Positions 1 to 9,335 of a stretch of 64,000 nucleotides of DNA are shown in pieces. The notes below the pieces were generated by a model. The model made no database searches. It was given only the letters and a program-made list of their open reading frames with translations, and was not told where the DNA came from. The DNA lies in assembly GCA_023436225.1 (NCBI GenBank), contig JAEZKA010000060.1, positions 14,222 to 78,221 of the forward strand, in the 5' to 3' direction. The position numbers and the translations under genes are program-made. Origin of the DNA: Bacillota bacterium (GTDB lineage: Bacteria; Bacillota; Clostridia; Lachnospirales; Lachnospiraceae). Each line of letters begins with the position of its first letter. The stretch's first letter is position 1.

Positions 1-2038
1 AAGTGACGTTATCGCAGATGAATGTAACCAGACGCTTTAGCTCGAAGGTTTCAGACATACCGCTGCCGAATAACCCGGGCAGACCATTCATAGCATCATT
101 CCAGCCGGGCTTTCCAGCTTCCATCTCGATACCCATACCGTAGGGGTCAAGAGAAGAGAATTTGATTACTGCCAGGGAAATCATCTTACCCATCAGCGTC
201 GTTACCGCATAATCCCCCTGCTTTGTCTTTAACCAGTTCGTGCCCAGCTTATTAAAGCCTTCACGATTTAATTTCTCCTCATCATGTATTAGAGCACCAT
301 ATTGTCTTACTTCATTTTTTCCGGTAATGACGTATTTCTCCGACCTGGGAAGAACTCTTGCAGGACTGTCGTAGAAGCGATAGGTGTTGTCTTCAAATAA
401 TAACCACTTTCGTTTCTCCGGAAAGATGCTTAGATAACCATCCACCAAATCCATATTATAATCCCAGTGATCACTCCAGTAACCCTCACCAAAACCTGCT
501 TCGATATTCTGGTTGCAGCAGGAAAGGAGCTTCTCCAGTAATGTATCCTCATCGCAGATAGTTTCAATATGATATTTTGCAATATAACTAGAGAGTTGGC
601 CCGGTGTAAAGGGCTTATCGATGAACTTCAGCAGTCTATCTGATTGATCTCCGACATTATCCTCCAAAAACCGCTTTATCTCTGGGAGGTCTTCCGTCTT
701 AATGCAGAAGGTAGAAGGACGAACCTCAAGAGGGTTATAACCGTCTATCTGAATCAATTCAAAGAAGGTCTTAATATTAAAATCTCCGATTTCATTATGG
801 AAGAACACATCATTTCTACGGTTCTGATTAACATCACGAAAATTACCGTTGCCCTGGGAATAGTATTCTCCTGCAATGGAGAAGAAGTTATAATCCCTTT
901 CGGGATCACCATGCTTGCGACTGAACAGATGAACCACCGACTTCCCTCCACCCTTACCGAAGACTACGGGATATCCACCTCTCAGAAAATTATCCAGGTA
1001 ATTCTGTTCCATATATTGATCGAATACCGGTACACCGGACTGGGTCTTAATATCTGCGGTTAATTGATCTACCAGCTCATCTGCCATTTTCTCATTGACA
1101 GCGATAAAATCCCCCTCACAAAATTCTAACAGCTTATCCTTTAATTGCCCTACCGTTCCGGCAAAGCCTGTCAGAGAGTAGAATTCCTTACTCTCATCGC
1201 TGGATAATACCATGTCAATCGGTGTAAATCCGCAAGGCACCTTATTATAGAAGCATTGCCTTGTATGAAGCAGTTCTGATAAAGATTGCTTCAAAAACGA
1301 AATCGGTTGGACCAAAGAAGTGTCAAAATCAAAGATAGCTTCAGCATCATAGATTACCGGCATAATCTGTCCTTCATGGATTCCGACATAAAAGTAGCCC
1401 CCCTCAACTTCGGATACCTCAGCAGAATCATCACTGGAAGCACGCATGGTATAAAATGGTGCCTTTTCTTCTATGTTCTTGATCTCTGTCCAACTCTTGA
1501 ACAGATTCGACATCTCCTTATACTGTCCATTGGTAATCCCGTAGGGTATAATCTTTGGCAAACCGTCCAACAGCTCAATGCTCTTCTCCTCTTGATCCAG
1601 ATTGGATATCTGAACCTTTCTGACCAAGGCTCCAATACTATTATTCGGTAATACGAAATATTTCACCTTAATCTTAATGCCATGCTCGTGATTGATCTCC
1701 TCAATCCAAAAGCTGTTCTTACGGATATAGAAATTACGATCTGCCTTAAGATTATACTCTCGAAATGGTTCAAAGAACCTTCCATTACATTTAATAAAAG
1801 TACGGAAGCCCTTAATCGCCGTATTCTCATAGGCAGTGTTGGCAGGATTGAACTCCATGATTGCATTATTCTTATGATGGATACCGAAACTGTTCACACC
1901 TTGTCCCCGATTGGTGTAATAGACCCATAGCGGAATGCCCTTCTTGCCCGCCAGACCCGGTAAAAAGCTTGAAAATGCCGGTAACTCATCATAGCCTTCC
2001 ATTCTATAAATGTCCTCATGTAATTGATAACTGCTCAT
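1..2038 (-). CDS. GH94-like carbohydrate phosphorylase, N-terminal part (cut by window edge)
   Basis: An unbroken minus-strand frame of about 679 codons starts at ATG 2038 and runs off the left edge. Frame is the same at both ends (start MSSYQLHEDIYRMEGYDELP, edge LKRLVTFICDNVT). A GAGGGGG ribosome site precedes the ATG. Recognisable stretches are WVYYTNRGQG, YLDNFLRGGYP, LFSRKHGDPERDYNFF, YYSQGNGNFRDVNQNRRNDV and DGYNPLEVRPSTF. I associate these with very large (about 1100 residue) proteins annotated as cellobiose phosphorylase, in the GH94/GH149/GH161 group of inverting phosphorylases. The (alpha/alpha)6 catalytic part would lie mainly outside the window, so substrate cannot be told. It is probably controlled by the LacI regulator just upstream (gap 163 bases, same strand). 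There is no signal peptide, which fits a cytoplasmic enzyme acting on imported oligosaccharide. Family placement is moderately sure, substrate is not. Confidence 0.7.
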   Translation of the reverse strand, partial: MSSYQLHEDIYRMEGYDELPAFSSFLPGLAGKKGIPLWVYYTNRGQGVNSFGIHHKNNAIMEFNPANTAYENTAIKGFRTFIKCNGRFFEPFREYNLKADRNFYIRKNSFWIEEINHEHGIKIKVKYFVLPNNSIGALVRKVQISNLDQEEKSIELLDGLPKIIPYGITNGQYKEMSNLFKSWTEIKNIEEKAPFYTMRASSDDSAEVSEVEGGYFYVGIHEGQIMPVIYDAEAIFDFDTSLVQPISFLKQSLSELLHTRQCFYNKVPCGFTPIDMVLSSDESKEFYSLTGFAGTVGQLKDKLLEFCEGDFIAVNEKMADELVDQLTADIKTQSGVPVFDQYMEQNYLDNFLRGGYPVVFGKGGGKSVVHLFSRKHGDPERDYNFFSIAGEYYSQGNGNFRDVNQNRRNDVFFHNEIGDFNIKTFFELIQIDGYNPLEVRPSTFCIKTEDLPEIKRFLEDNVGDQSDRLLKFIDKPFTPGQLSSYIAKYHIETICDEDTLLEKLLSCCNQNIEAGFGEGYWSDHWDYNMDLVDGYLSIFPEKRKWLLFEDNTYRFYDSPARVLPRSEKYVITGKNEVRQYGALIHDEEKLNREGFNKLGTNWLKTKQGDYAVTTLMGKMISLAVIKFSSLDPYGMGIEMEAGKPGWNDAMNGLPGLFGSGMSETFELKRLVTFICDNVT

Positions 2039-2201
2039 TGTTATTGCCCCCTCATTAATAAATATCTTCCCATTAATAATTAAGGGTGTTGCACTGGGTC
2101 ATGGGCTGCCTTTCCTTACCCTCATCTCAAAAAGCAGCACCTTTTCCATGTGTAATACCCTTGATAAACTATAATCGCTGTGACTGATAAGTCACTGTGT
2201 A

Positions 2202-3200
2202 TCATATTCTTACAATACAGGTATCTCTAATTACCAGGCTGGGAGTCAGCTTTATAAGCCTACCTGTATGATCATGATCCGCATCCATTAAGCGAAACAG
2301 TTCTGTTGCGCTCGTATTACCAAGCTCTGTTACCGGGCTATGGATGGTCGTCAAAGCCGGAGTATAGTATGAAGAAAGTATAATATCATCAAAACCGATC
2401 ACGCATACGTCATCCGGCACCTTATAGCCTCCCTCAGTTAATGCACGAATACAGCCCCATGCCATCTCATCGTTGGCGCAGAAGAAAGCATCCGGCATAC
2501 TGGTTCCCTTCAGTAACAGGACTCGCATCTCGCTATATGCCACTGCTTCTTCAAAATATCCTCTAAGAATAATCGTCTCATCGATGGGCAGATTATATTT
2601 GGCCATCGTACTCATGAAGGCCTGAAATCTGGCTTCATCATCATAATTATTAAGTCCGTGAATATATCCGATTCTTCGATGTCCCTGCTTTATCAGATAT
2701 TCCATTGCCAGTATTGCACCCTCCGTGTTATTAATAATCACACTGGACATATACTCCCCTGTATATTCACGGTCAATGAAAACAATAGGCATCTTGGTGA
2801 GTGCAATCCGATCTATATATTCATTGTGAAGTTGGTCATTCAATACGATTGCCCCTTCCACTCCAGAGGAAGTAATCATACTGTAAATCTCATCACTGGT
2901 ATTTTCATTACTGATATAAATGTTAAGAAGATAGCCCTTTAATCTGCATTGCATATGGATTGCCTGCATGAGCATACGATAAAAATCGCCCTGAATACTC
3001 GGAAGAAATAGACCGATAGTATTCTTCTTATTTGATTTTAGAAGCTTTGCATTCATATTTGGTACATACTTCAGCTTCTCGACAGCAGCCAATACCTTTT
3101 TCCTCTTCTCATCGCTTACAATATCAACATTATTGATAACATTTGATACGGTAGAGATTGCGACTCCTGCTTCCTTTGCCACATCCTTAATTGTTACCAT
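2202..3200 (-). CDS. LacI-family transcriptional regulator
   Basis: A 332-residue LacI/GalR repressor, the usual length. Residues 1-50 form the helix-turn-helix and hinge (VTIKDVAKEAGVAISTVSNV, then VEKLKYVPNMNAKLL). Residues about 60-332 form a periplasmic-binding-like effector domain (NTIGLFLPS, VIGFDDIILSSYYTPALTTI). Start ATG 3200 follows AGGGGAAG at good spacing. It precedes the large phosphorylase gene on the same strand, so it most likely senses a sugar and represses that gene. The effector is not deducible. Confidence 0.92.
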   Translation of the reverse strand: MVTIKDVAKEAGVAISTVSNVINNVDIVSDEKRKKVLAAVEKLKYVPNMNAKLLKSNKKNTIGLFLPSIQGDFYRMLMQAIHMQCRLKGYLLNIYISNENTSDEIYSMITSSGVEGAIVLNDQLHNEYIDRIALTKMPIVFIDREYTGEYMSSVIINNTEGAILAMEYLIKQGHRRIGYIHGLNNYDDEARFQAFMSTMAKYNLPIDETIILRGYFEEAVAYSEMRVLLLKGTSMPDAFFCANDEMAWGCIRALTEGGYKVPDDVCVIGFDDIILSSYYTPALTTIHSPVTELGNTSATELFRLMDADHDHTGRLIKLTPSLVIRDTCIVRI

Positions 3201-3970
3201 GTATACTTCCCCTGACTTTCTACTATTTTGCCCCTGCGGATAATCTTATCAAGACAATTTCATAATCTCTTTGCCCTGATTATATCCCACATATACTATG
3301 ATGTTATTTTTAAAAATCTGTAAACTTCCAATCCCCGTTATTATTACCAATGTATAGGATGCTTTAATATTGGCTAAATCTGCCGATAATCAGGTTGAAT
3401 AACTGCCCAACTCCGACTGGCATGAACCAGGTTGATCGAATATAGTCCCCTTAGTGCGTGCCAGCAGAGTGACAGCTAATTTATTCATCTATATATTTCC
3501 TTTTATACTCCCAGGTACATTATAAAACACTTTTAATTAAATCACAACAATAAAAACATTTTTATTCTATTTTCAACCAATATATTTTATGTATATTATA
3601 CATTATCGGATGCTTTACATCCTGTTATATGTATATTTTAAACATTAACATTACGCAAACACAGCAACTGATTCTGTTTATTTCCATATAATAAGAAAGA
3701 TTGATGTATTCTCTTTATAAAAACGTTTTTTATTCATCGTGAGCATCGTCATATTATATAGCTTCGTGTCTCAATGCTTACAGATTATATTGCATTTTAT
3801 ACAGAAGTATGTCATTTACATTCCTTGTACCTACTATGCTTTAGAGCTAACCTTTAGATCATAAAAAAAGACAGAACCTACGGTCTCTAGCCCAAACAGC
3901 TTTAACTCTCCATAAATCCCATCTTTAAATCACTATTCGGTTATGGCATATAACATACTCGATCGGCAAG
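3201..3970. other. 770-base AT-rich intergenic region
   Basis: No coding frame with a ribosome site is seen. It holds the promoter region of the LacI gene at its left side and the 3' end of the hemerythrin gene at its right. A short AT-rich palindrome AAAAACGTTTTT lies near 3719-3730 and could be a regulator site, but nothing links it to a particular protein. Confidence 0.5.
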
Positions 3971-4363
3971 CTAATCGGCTATCAGCTTATCCTTCATGAA
4001 GATATGTCCTATCAGCCATTCATTCAGGAAATCCACCAGCTCTAATAATGAAGCCTTCTGGTCCTCATCAATACTGTCTGTATCAAAACCATCCAGCTTT
4101 TCGATAAAATCCGCATGATCTACTTTCTGTGATAAAAGTCTCTTATAACCGATACTGATCATATATTCTTCTTCGTGCTGAAAATGATATTTGGTATAAT
4201 TCTTAAGCTCATTTACAACGCTTAGAATATAGTCATATTTATCAGGTATGAAATCGTTCGTCAGCAGCTCATAAGCTTCATTACAGATTGAGAATAACTT
4301 CGAATGTTCCTGATCAATGAAATCAATGCCAGTATAGTATTCATCCTTCATTTCATACATCAT
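3971..4363 (-). CDS. bacteriohemerythrin
   Basis: A 130-residue hemerythrin-like oxygen-binding protein of a single four-helix-bundle domain. The di-iron ligands are visible in order: DQEHSKLF, HFQHEEEYM, VDHADF and HIFMKDK. I place the start at ATG 4363 because AAGGAG lies 9 bases upstream; an in-frame ATG at 4405 lacks such a site. In anaerobes such proteins bind or scavenge O2, or deliver it to partner proteins. It stands alone between two gene-poor stretches. Confidence 0.88.
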   Translation of the reverse strand: MMYEMKDEYYTGIDFIDQEHSKLFSICNEAYELLTNDFIPDKYDYILSVVNELKNYTKYHFQHEEEYMISIGYKRLLSQKVDHADFIEKLDGFDTDSIDEDQKASLLELVDFLNEWLIGHIFMKDKLIAD

Positions 4364-4922
4364 ATGTTTTATCTCCTTAAAAGTATTTATGCTTTTAGTA
4401 TACATAATAATAATACAAATTACAATTCCCTTCTACAAAAAAAGACAATCTGCTATTCACACAGATTGCCTTTTCGTCTTGTAGTACTATTTTATGAATA
4501 GCTTCATTTAGCAGGTCCCGCCACCATTTAAAGCTTATTCCACCTTTCCATTATAATCCACAAGATACCATCAATCAACCCCTTACAATGTAAATAAACC
4601 CAAATTCTCATATTATATTTTCGCATTTTAACATGGTCATTACTTATAAGTACTTAATCGCACCAAGCATCTACCCCAAACTCCTATATCAAATAGCTGG
4701 CACAACCATACAGCTCCTGATATGTAATCATGTTACAAGCTCCCAAGAAGCATCATAATATTCGCTCAGTTAAAAATAGAAAGATAGATATTGGTGTTGA
4801 ATTATATCCTATATCAGATTATTTACTGTTTTTCTGTCGCATTTCTTCTGCTTTTGCATAGAATATAGTAGGATTCGGAAGAAGATTGACGGATTCAGAA
4901 ATATATTAAAGGAGGAATGAAT
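4364..4922. other. intergenic region with an inverted repeat
   Basis: About 560 bases with no supported gene. An inverted repeat at about 4441-4474 (GACAATCTG and CAGATTGCC, flanked by A-run and TTTT) looks like a terminator or small fold-back sequence, although no plus-strand gene precedes it. The right end carries the AAAGGAGG ribosome site of the next gene. Confidence 0.45.
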
Positions 4923-5306
4923 ATGTCATCCCATGGTAACAGAACTAATTCTGGTTCTAATTGCTGCGGTGAATCCCGGGGCAATAGTTTACTAGAGCAT
5001 ATATGCGATTTTATTGGCGAGACTGTAACAATATTTACAACCAGCGGTGGTGCTTCTGGTTGTGGTTTTACCGGCGTTCTAGTCTCTGTAAATCCTTGTT
5101 TCGTTCGACTTGTGACTGATCAAGGTACTCCGCCAGCCAATCCGCTTGCAGAGAATATTTGTGGTAATATGGATAACGGTCCCGGAAGAGGTCCCGGTGG
5201 GCCATACTGCGGAAAAGGTGGCCACGAAGGTTATTACCGTCCAGTAGGTTCTGTATGTGATATTCCTGTTGATCGCATTGTTGCCTTCTGTCATAACGCA
5301 GTATAA
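4923..5306 (+). CDS. small Cys/Gly-rich protein, possibly spore-associated
   Basis: 127 residues, starting at ATG 4923, 7 bases after GGAGG; the ATG at 4917 is too close to that site. The N-terminus is Ser/Asn/Cys-rich. A compact core with beta-strand character (GETVTIFTTSGG, GFTGVLVSVNPCFVRLV) is followed by a Gly/Pro linker and a closing segment GSVCDIPVDRIVAFCHNAV. Cysteines are spread along the chain and there is no signal peptide or membrane segment. The composition and SH3-like or Sm-like core recall clostridial spore surface proteins, but I do not recognise a named family. Function unknown. A hairpin terminator follows directly. Confidence 0.7.
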   Translation: MSSHGNRTNSGSNCCGESRGNSLLEHICDFIGETVTIFTTSGGASGCGFTGVLVSVNPCFVRLVTDQGTPPANPLAENICGNMDNGPGRGPGGPYCGKGGHEGYYRPVGSVCDIPVDRIVAFCHNAV

Positions 5307-5330
5307 AATAATCAGTCATAAAAAAATATT

Positions 5331-5380
5331 AGGAGCTGTTGCACAAGCGGGAATAAACCGTATGTACACAGCTCCTTACC
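5331..5380 (+). terminator. hairpin terminator (GGAGCTGT family)
   Basis: Stem AGGAGCTGT (5331-5339) pairs perfectly with ACAGCTCCT (5368-5376). It sits 25 bases after the stop of the Cys/Gly-rich gene. The same stem motif recurs at 6606 and, in related form, near both 59.9 and 63.9 kb. Confidence 0.65.
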
Positions 5381-5405
5381 AATACCCCCACCCTTGAAAC
5401 TTTAT

Positions 5406-5600
5406 TTAATCGATCCTTTGATGCTCCGGTGCCTTCCAGAGATCAGTATATAGGTTGATCATAGCAGTAGTTGCGTCATCAATCTGCATCTGGAAGTAAT
5501 TTTTCTGATAATAGGAAGTTGCAAATACCTGCATTTGACTATAATGGCATATCTCCTTGATATAACTATAGATCCTTCTCTTCATCTCAAATTCATCCAT
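5406..5600 (-). CDS. small hypothetical protein
   Basis: 64 residues with no signal peptide, rich in Tyr, Gln and Met (MQVFATSYYQKNYFQMQ). A GGGGGAAG ribosome site sits 3 bases before ATG 5600. It faces the Cys/Gly-rich gene tail to tail. The composition recalls short spore-coat-type proteins, but I recognise no family. Existence is plausible rather than certain, because the frame is short and the spacing tight. Confidence 0.5.
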   Translation of the reverse strand: MDEFEMKRRIYSYIKEICHYSQMQVFATSYYQKNYFQMQIDDATTAMINLYTDLWKAPEHQRID

Positions 5601-5811
5601 AGCTTCCCCCCTATTCTATGACTAACAATGACTAATAATGCTTTTCAATAATCTATATCTGTTGTATTCTGATTATATGCTTGTTTTCTAAAATTAATGG
5701 TATTCGCCTGATCTGCCCCCTCCACTGTAATCCTCCTGTGATAACATCACCGAGCAGGTCGCCTGTTTCTGTTATAATCTTTTCATGATATTCACAACAG
5801 GAGGATATACA

Positions 5812-5979
5812 ATGCCAACAATATTGAAGTTATTACTGGGAGCTGTAATCGGTGCCGTTGGAGGATTTTTATATTATAAAGTCGTCGGCTGCCCTACTGG
5901 ATCCTGCCCACTCACTAAGAATCCCTTGCGTTCCACTATCTACGGAGCCTTGCTCGGTTTATTAGTAGCAGTCTCTTGA
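5812..5979 (+). CDS. DUF6132-type small membrane protein
   Basis: 55 residues starting at ATG 5812, 7 bases after AGGAGG (in ACAGGAGGATATACAATG). A first hydrophobic Gly-rich helix (residues 5-20) leads to YYKVVGCPTGSCPLTKNP, then a second helix (residues 38-55). The GCxxGxCPLTxNP motif with flanking helices is the hallmark I associate with DUF6132. These proteins are often near rhodanese or thioredoxin genes, and the next gene is a rhodanese lipoprotein on the same strand. The two cysteines might take part in sulfur or redox chemistry at the membrane, which is inference. Confidence 0.75.
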   Translation: MPTILKLLLGAVIGAVGGFLYYKVVGCPTGSCPLTKNPLRSTIYGALLGLLVAVS

Positions 5980-6110
5980 TTTTTTTATAAGTCAAAGCAA
6001 TAATCGATATGAAATCAGAATTCAAAGCTATCAGTAAGTAGAAGATTAAGAAATTCTGAAATTAAACAAATATATTGAAAATCAATTAGTACAGAAAAGG
6101 AGATTGTATT

Positions 6111-6569
6111 TTGAGAAAATATTTATTCATTGTCATCATTATTTCTTTCATCGCATTTAGTTTATCAGCCTGCGCCACTAATAGTAATCCTCCTAAAAGT
6201 TCTAACAATGCTAGTAACATTAATGGATCTGAAGCCGAACCTACCTCTAATCCCGGTGTTCTTGCAAAAATCACTGCCGAACAGGCAAAAGAGATGATGG
6301 ACTCGTCTACAGAGCTTGTTATATTGGATGTAAGAACTCAGGACGAATACGAGGACGGTCATATCGAGGGTGCTATCCTAATTCCCGAAAACGAGATTTC
6401 CACAAAGGCAGAGGAAATACTGACTGATAAGAATGCTACCCTACTAGTATACTGTAGAAGTGGCAGAAGAAGTGCACTAGCTTCCCAGTCACTCTATGAG
6501 CAGGGATATACCTCAATCTATGACTTCGGAGGCATCCTTGATTGGCCATACGAAGTGGTAACCGACTAA
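6111..6569 (+). CDS. rhodanese-domain lipoprotein
   Basis: 152 residues with a TTG start preceded by AAAGGAG. Residues 1-19 are a lipoprotein signal peptide ending at a lipobox (LSAC). A Ser/Asn-rich linker follows, then a rhodanese domain at about 55-150: LVILDVRTQDEYEDGHIEGA, then the active-site loop YCRSGRRS with the catalytic Cys, and GGILDWPY. It is anchored outside the membrane and probably handles persulfide sulfur or cyanide-type acceptors there. Its neighbour is the DUF6132 membrane protein. A long GGAGCTGTT hairpin terminates it. Confidence 0.88.
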   Translation: MRKYLFIVIIISFIAFSLSACATNSNPPKSSNNASNINGSEAEPTSNPGVLAKITAEQAKEMMDSSTELVILDVRTQDEYEDGHIEGAILIPENEISTKAEEILTDKNATLLVYCRSGRRSALASQSLYEQGYTSIYDFGGILDWPYEVVTD

Positions 6570-6605
6570 TTAAGCTAATATCAAATACTTCATAGATTGT
6601 TCCAA

Positions 6606-6695
6606 AAGGAGCTGTTACAAAATACGATATACTTCGTAAGGAAGATCAATAAGCTTCCTCCTCGGTATCTACGTATTGCAACAGCTCCTTCTTGC
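6606..6695 (+). terminator. long nested hairpin terminator (GGAGCTGT family)
   Basis: AAGGAGCTGTT (6606-6616) pairs with AACAGCTCCTT (6680-6690). Within it AAATACG/CGTATT, ATAC/GTAT and GGAAG/CTTCC also pair, giving one long hairpin. It lies between the convergent rhodanese and GH130 genes and could serve both. Confidence 0.7.
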
Positions 6696-6712
6696 TGTTT
6701 CATTTTCTATTT

Positions 6713-7732
6713 CTATAATACACCAAAATTTCTGTCATCACTTGTTGCTGCATCATTTGCCTTTACATAATCCATAATCTCATCCACAGTTGTGAAGGCC
6801 ATACCGACATAGCTATCTGCTGCTCCGTAATAGATGGCTATTCGTCCTGTCTCGGCATCTGTCAGTGCTGCACAGGGAAATACTACGTTCGCAACAAAGC
6901 CTCTTTCCTCATACCAGGCCTCCGGAGTTAAGACAAAATTATTACATCGATATTTTACGATGGAAGGATTATCAATATCCAATACACAGGCGCCCATACT
7001 GTATACATAGCCGTTGCAGGTACCAGTAACACCATGATAGAACATTAACCAGCCCTCGCTTGTCTCAATCGGTGCTGCACCACCACCAATTTTTAAAGAT
7101 TGCCACCACTGACTGCCACGCGACATTACATGTCTGTGATTACCCCAGAATGTAAGATCTGGGCTCTCACTTAAGAATACATCACCAAAAGGTGTATGAC
7201 CACTGTCACTGGGTCTGGAGAGTAATACAAAGTTACCATTGATTTTCCTCGGGAACAAAACACCATTTCTATTAAAAGGGAGAAATGGATTCCCAAGCCT
7301 GACAAAGGTCTTAAAATCAGTTGTCTTAGCCATCCCCAGAGCAGCACCGTAGAAATCAGTACACCAGATAATATAATAGGTATCTTCTACTTTGACTAAG
7401 CGGGGATCATAAGCATATCTGGGCATGAAAGGCTCACCTTTCTCATTTACAAAAGGGATTTTGTTAAAATCATAGGTCCAATGGATACCATCCTTGCTGT
7501 AACCAAGATACAGGTGTGGAATTCCATCACACTGCTCTGCACGAAATACTCCGATAAATTCGCCATTATACGGAACTACTGCACTATTAAATATACGAGC
7601 AACTCCTGGAAGAGGATTGCGGTTTATGATCGGATTCTCTGTATATCTCCATACCGGACTTACACATTCCGAAGGCTTATCCTGCCAAGGTATGTTAGGT
7701 AAATTATTAGTGATCATTCTCACTTTACTCAT
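6713..7732 (-). CDS. GH130 beta-mannoside phosphorylase (mannooligosaccharide type)
   Basis: 339 residues. Start set at ATG 7732 because AAAGGAG lies 9 bases upstream; the frame extends to 7795 without such a site. A five-bladed GH130 propeller is indicated by NNLPNIPW, WRYTENPIINRNP, IFNSAVVPYNGEF, RYAYDPRLV (the conserved Asp expected to be catalytic), PFNRNGVLFPRKING, LSRPSDSGHTPFGD and IAIYYGAADSYVG. This layout matches the GH130_2 group, which phosphorolyses beta-1,4-mannooligosaccharides to mannose-1-phosphate. There is no signal peptide. A LacI gene lies 270 bases upstream on the same strand. Its closest relative in the window is the GH130 gene at 45 kb. Linkage specificity (beta-1,4 or beta-1,2) is inferred, not shown. 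Confidence 0.88.
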   Translation of the reverse strand: MSKVRMITNNLPNIPWQDKPSECVSPVWRYTENPIINRNPLPGVARIFNSAVVPYNGEFIGVFRAEQCDGIPHLYLGYSKDGIHWTYDFNKIPFVNEKGEPFMPRYAYDPRLVKVEDTYYIIWCTDFYGAALGMAKTTDFKTFVRLGNPFLPFNRNGVLFPRKINGNFVLLSRPSDSGHTPFGDVFLSESPDLTFWGNHRHVMSRGSQWWQSLKIGGGAAPIETSEGWLMFYHGVTGTCNGYVYSMGACVLDIDNPSIVKYRCNNFVLTPEAWYEERGFVANVVFPCAALTDAETGRIAIYYGAADSYVGMAFTTVDEIMDYVKANDAATSDDRNFGVL

Positions 7733-7760
7733 ATCAGCTCTCCTTTTATGGTGCGTTATT

Positions 7761-7820
7761 GTGCAATTCATGTAGCATATATTATAATTTTGCACCTATT
7801 ATATGTGCATTGTAGCATAT
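7761..7820. promoter_or_regulatory. repeated GTGCA / TGTAGCATAT motifs upstream of GH130 gene
   Basis: The sequence TGTAGCATAT occurs twice, at 7771-7780 and 7811-7820, each just after a GTGCA element (GTGCAATTCA and GTGCAT). Between them lies TGCAC, giving an inverted pair TGCAC-N9/10-GTGCA. Repeats of this kind suit a LacI-family operator. The separate GH130 gene at 45 kb also has repeated GTGCAT upstream. Confidence 0.45.
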
Positions 7821-8005
7821 TACTTTCATAATAACAATACTATTATTATGCATTCATAACAAAAAAGCTATATTCTCTCTTCATACTGCAGTAACACCTC
7901 AGTGAAGTATTAACAGCGGTATAATAGAAAGCATATAGCTCTTAAATAAAAATTACTCATTTATATGGTAGGTCACCTTAGCTAATGATTGACGGATACG
8001 TTCTT

Positions 8006-9043
8006 CTAGCTTTCCTTATTGGAGGATTGACGGAAAATCACTTCTACTCCAATAAAGATAACCTCCTTAGGAAAGGTTGGATTCTGTATTCTCCACATCA
8101 ACTGCTGTACAAGACGACGGCCTAACCTCTGGTTACCGACTCTTACTGTCGTCAAGAACGGTTCCACCTGTGACATACCCTCCACATTGTCATAACCGGT
8201 TACCGCAACATCCTGAGGAACTGATAACCCCCTCGCCCGTAAGCAGCGAATTACATCTAGGGCAATGTCATCATTTGCACAAACAATCGCCTCCGGTATC
8301 GTGGAAAAGCCACTCAGAGCCTTATCCACTTCCTCTGTTTTATAGAATTTTGTAGGGGCGTGGTAGGTAGCTATTATGGATTCGTCAATAGAGCGACCTG
8401 TGGTCTGAAGAGCATTCAAATATCCCTGATAGCGATCGTTGATGGTTTTACAATAAGTTATATCACCGATAAAGCCTATTCGCTTATAGCCCTGAGAAAT
8501 CAAACTGCTAGTAATCTGCTTAATACTATTCTGGCCCTCGCAGATTACGATATCACCATAATGGGCGATGCTTTCCAGATCACTGGGTGAATCCAGAAAT
8601 ACTACCGGAATATTCTGTTTCATAATCTGATCGATATAATCAATGGAAAAGACACTTAGCATAATAATGCCGCTAACCTCTGCCTGTAGATCCAAAGGCA
8701 ATACCAGATTCTTCTCATCCTGCTCACTAATGAAATTAAATTGAAGTTTACAGCCGTATTTGTTCAGTTCATCCGAAATTCCCATAATAATACTGTTCCA
8801 GAAGACCGAAATCTCTCTTCTCGTCAGTACGACAATCGTCTTGGAAGAATCAATCTTGTTCCTCAATTTAAATTCTCCTAGGACTACCGGAGACAGCTTG
8901 GAATATCCCATCTCAAAAGCCTTCTCAATCACGACATATCTTGTCTCATAGGAAACCGTATCACTGTTATTCAATGCCTTCGCAACTGTATTCCTGGATA
9001 GATTTAATTCCTTTGCTACATCCTGAATGGTAACCTTTTTCAT
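8006..9043 (-). CDS. LacI-family transcriptional regulator of the mannoside locus
   Basis: 345 residues; start at ATG 9043 after GGGAGGAGAGG. The HTH reads VTIQDVAKELNLSRNTVAKA, with Ala-Lys where most LacI proteins have Ser-Arg in the recognition helix end. The hinge (GYSKLSPVVLGEFKLRNK) is also unusual and longer. The effector domain ends with ICANDDIALDVIRCL and VTGYDNVEGMSQVEPFLTTV. It lies between two GH130 genes on the same strand, so it probably controls mannoside phosphorolysis. Confidence 0.9.
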   Translation of the reverse strand: MKKVTIQDVAKELNLSRNTVAKALNNSDTVSYETRYVVIEKAFEMGYSKLSPVVLGEFKLRNKIDSSKTIVVLTRREISVFWNSIIMGISDELNKYGCKLQFNFISEQDEKNLVLPLDLQAEVSGIIMLSVFSIDYIDQIMKQNIPVVFLDSPSDLESIAHYGDIVICEGQNSIKQITSSLISQGYKRIGFIGDITYCKTINDRYQGYLNALQTTGRSIDESIIATYHAPTKFYKTEEVDKALSGFSTIPEAIVCANDDIALDVIRCLRARGLSVPQDVAVTGYDNVEGMSQVEPFLTTVRVGNQRLGRRLVQQLMWRIQNPTFPKEVIFIGVEVIFRQSSNKES

Positions 9044-9281
9044 TACTGCCTCTCCTCCCATTAATATATCCGATATATCTTCAAACAATTGTTGTTAAAA
9101 CCCTGTTAGTATTTGTTATGTAGATATTGTACAACTTCATCTTTCATGTGATTACATTGCATAGTATATTGAATAAGCGAAGTTTACTACATTTTTGTCA
9201 TAGATTCAAGCAATTTTTATGAAGTTGATAACAAAATGATAAGCACTGCACCATTCACTAATACTTCTAAAGCATATACTC

Positions 9282-9329
9282 AAAACCGGCCCTATAAAGA
9301 ATAAAAATACAATTCTTTATACGACCGGT
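9282..9329 (-). terminator. terminator of the manA-GH130 operon
   Basis: On the minus strand, ACCGGTCGTATAAAGAAT pairs with ATTCTTTATAGGGCCGGT across a short T-rich loop and is followed by TTTTG. It begins within 10 bases of the GH130 stop codon. Confidence 0.75.
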
Positions 9330-9335
9330 TATTCT

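Noticed and set aside
644..1930. Several plus-strand open frames of 80-140 codons
   Set aside because: They lie opposite an unbroken 679-codon minus-strand phosphorylase frame with recognisable protein text and have no ribosome sites.
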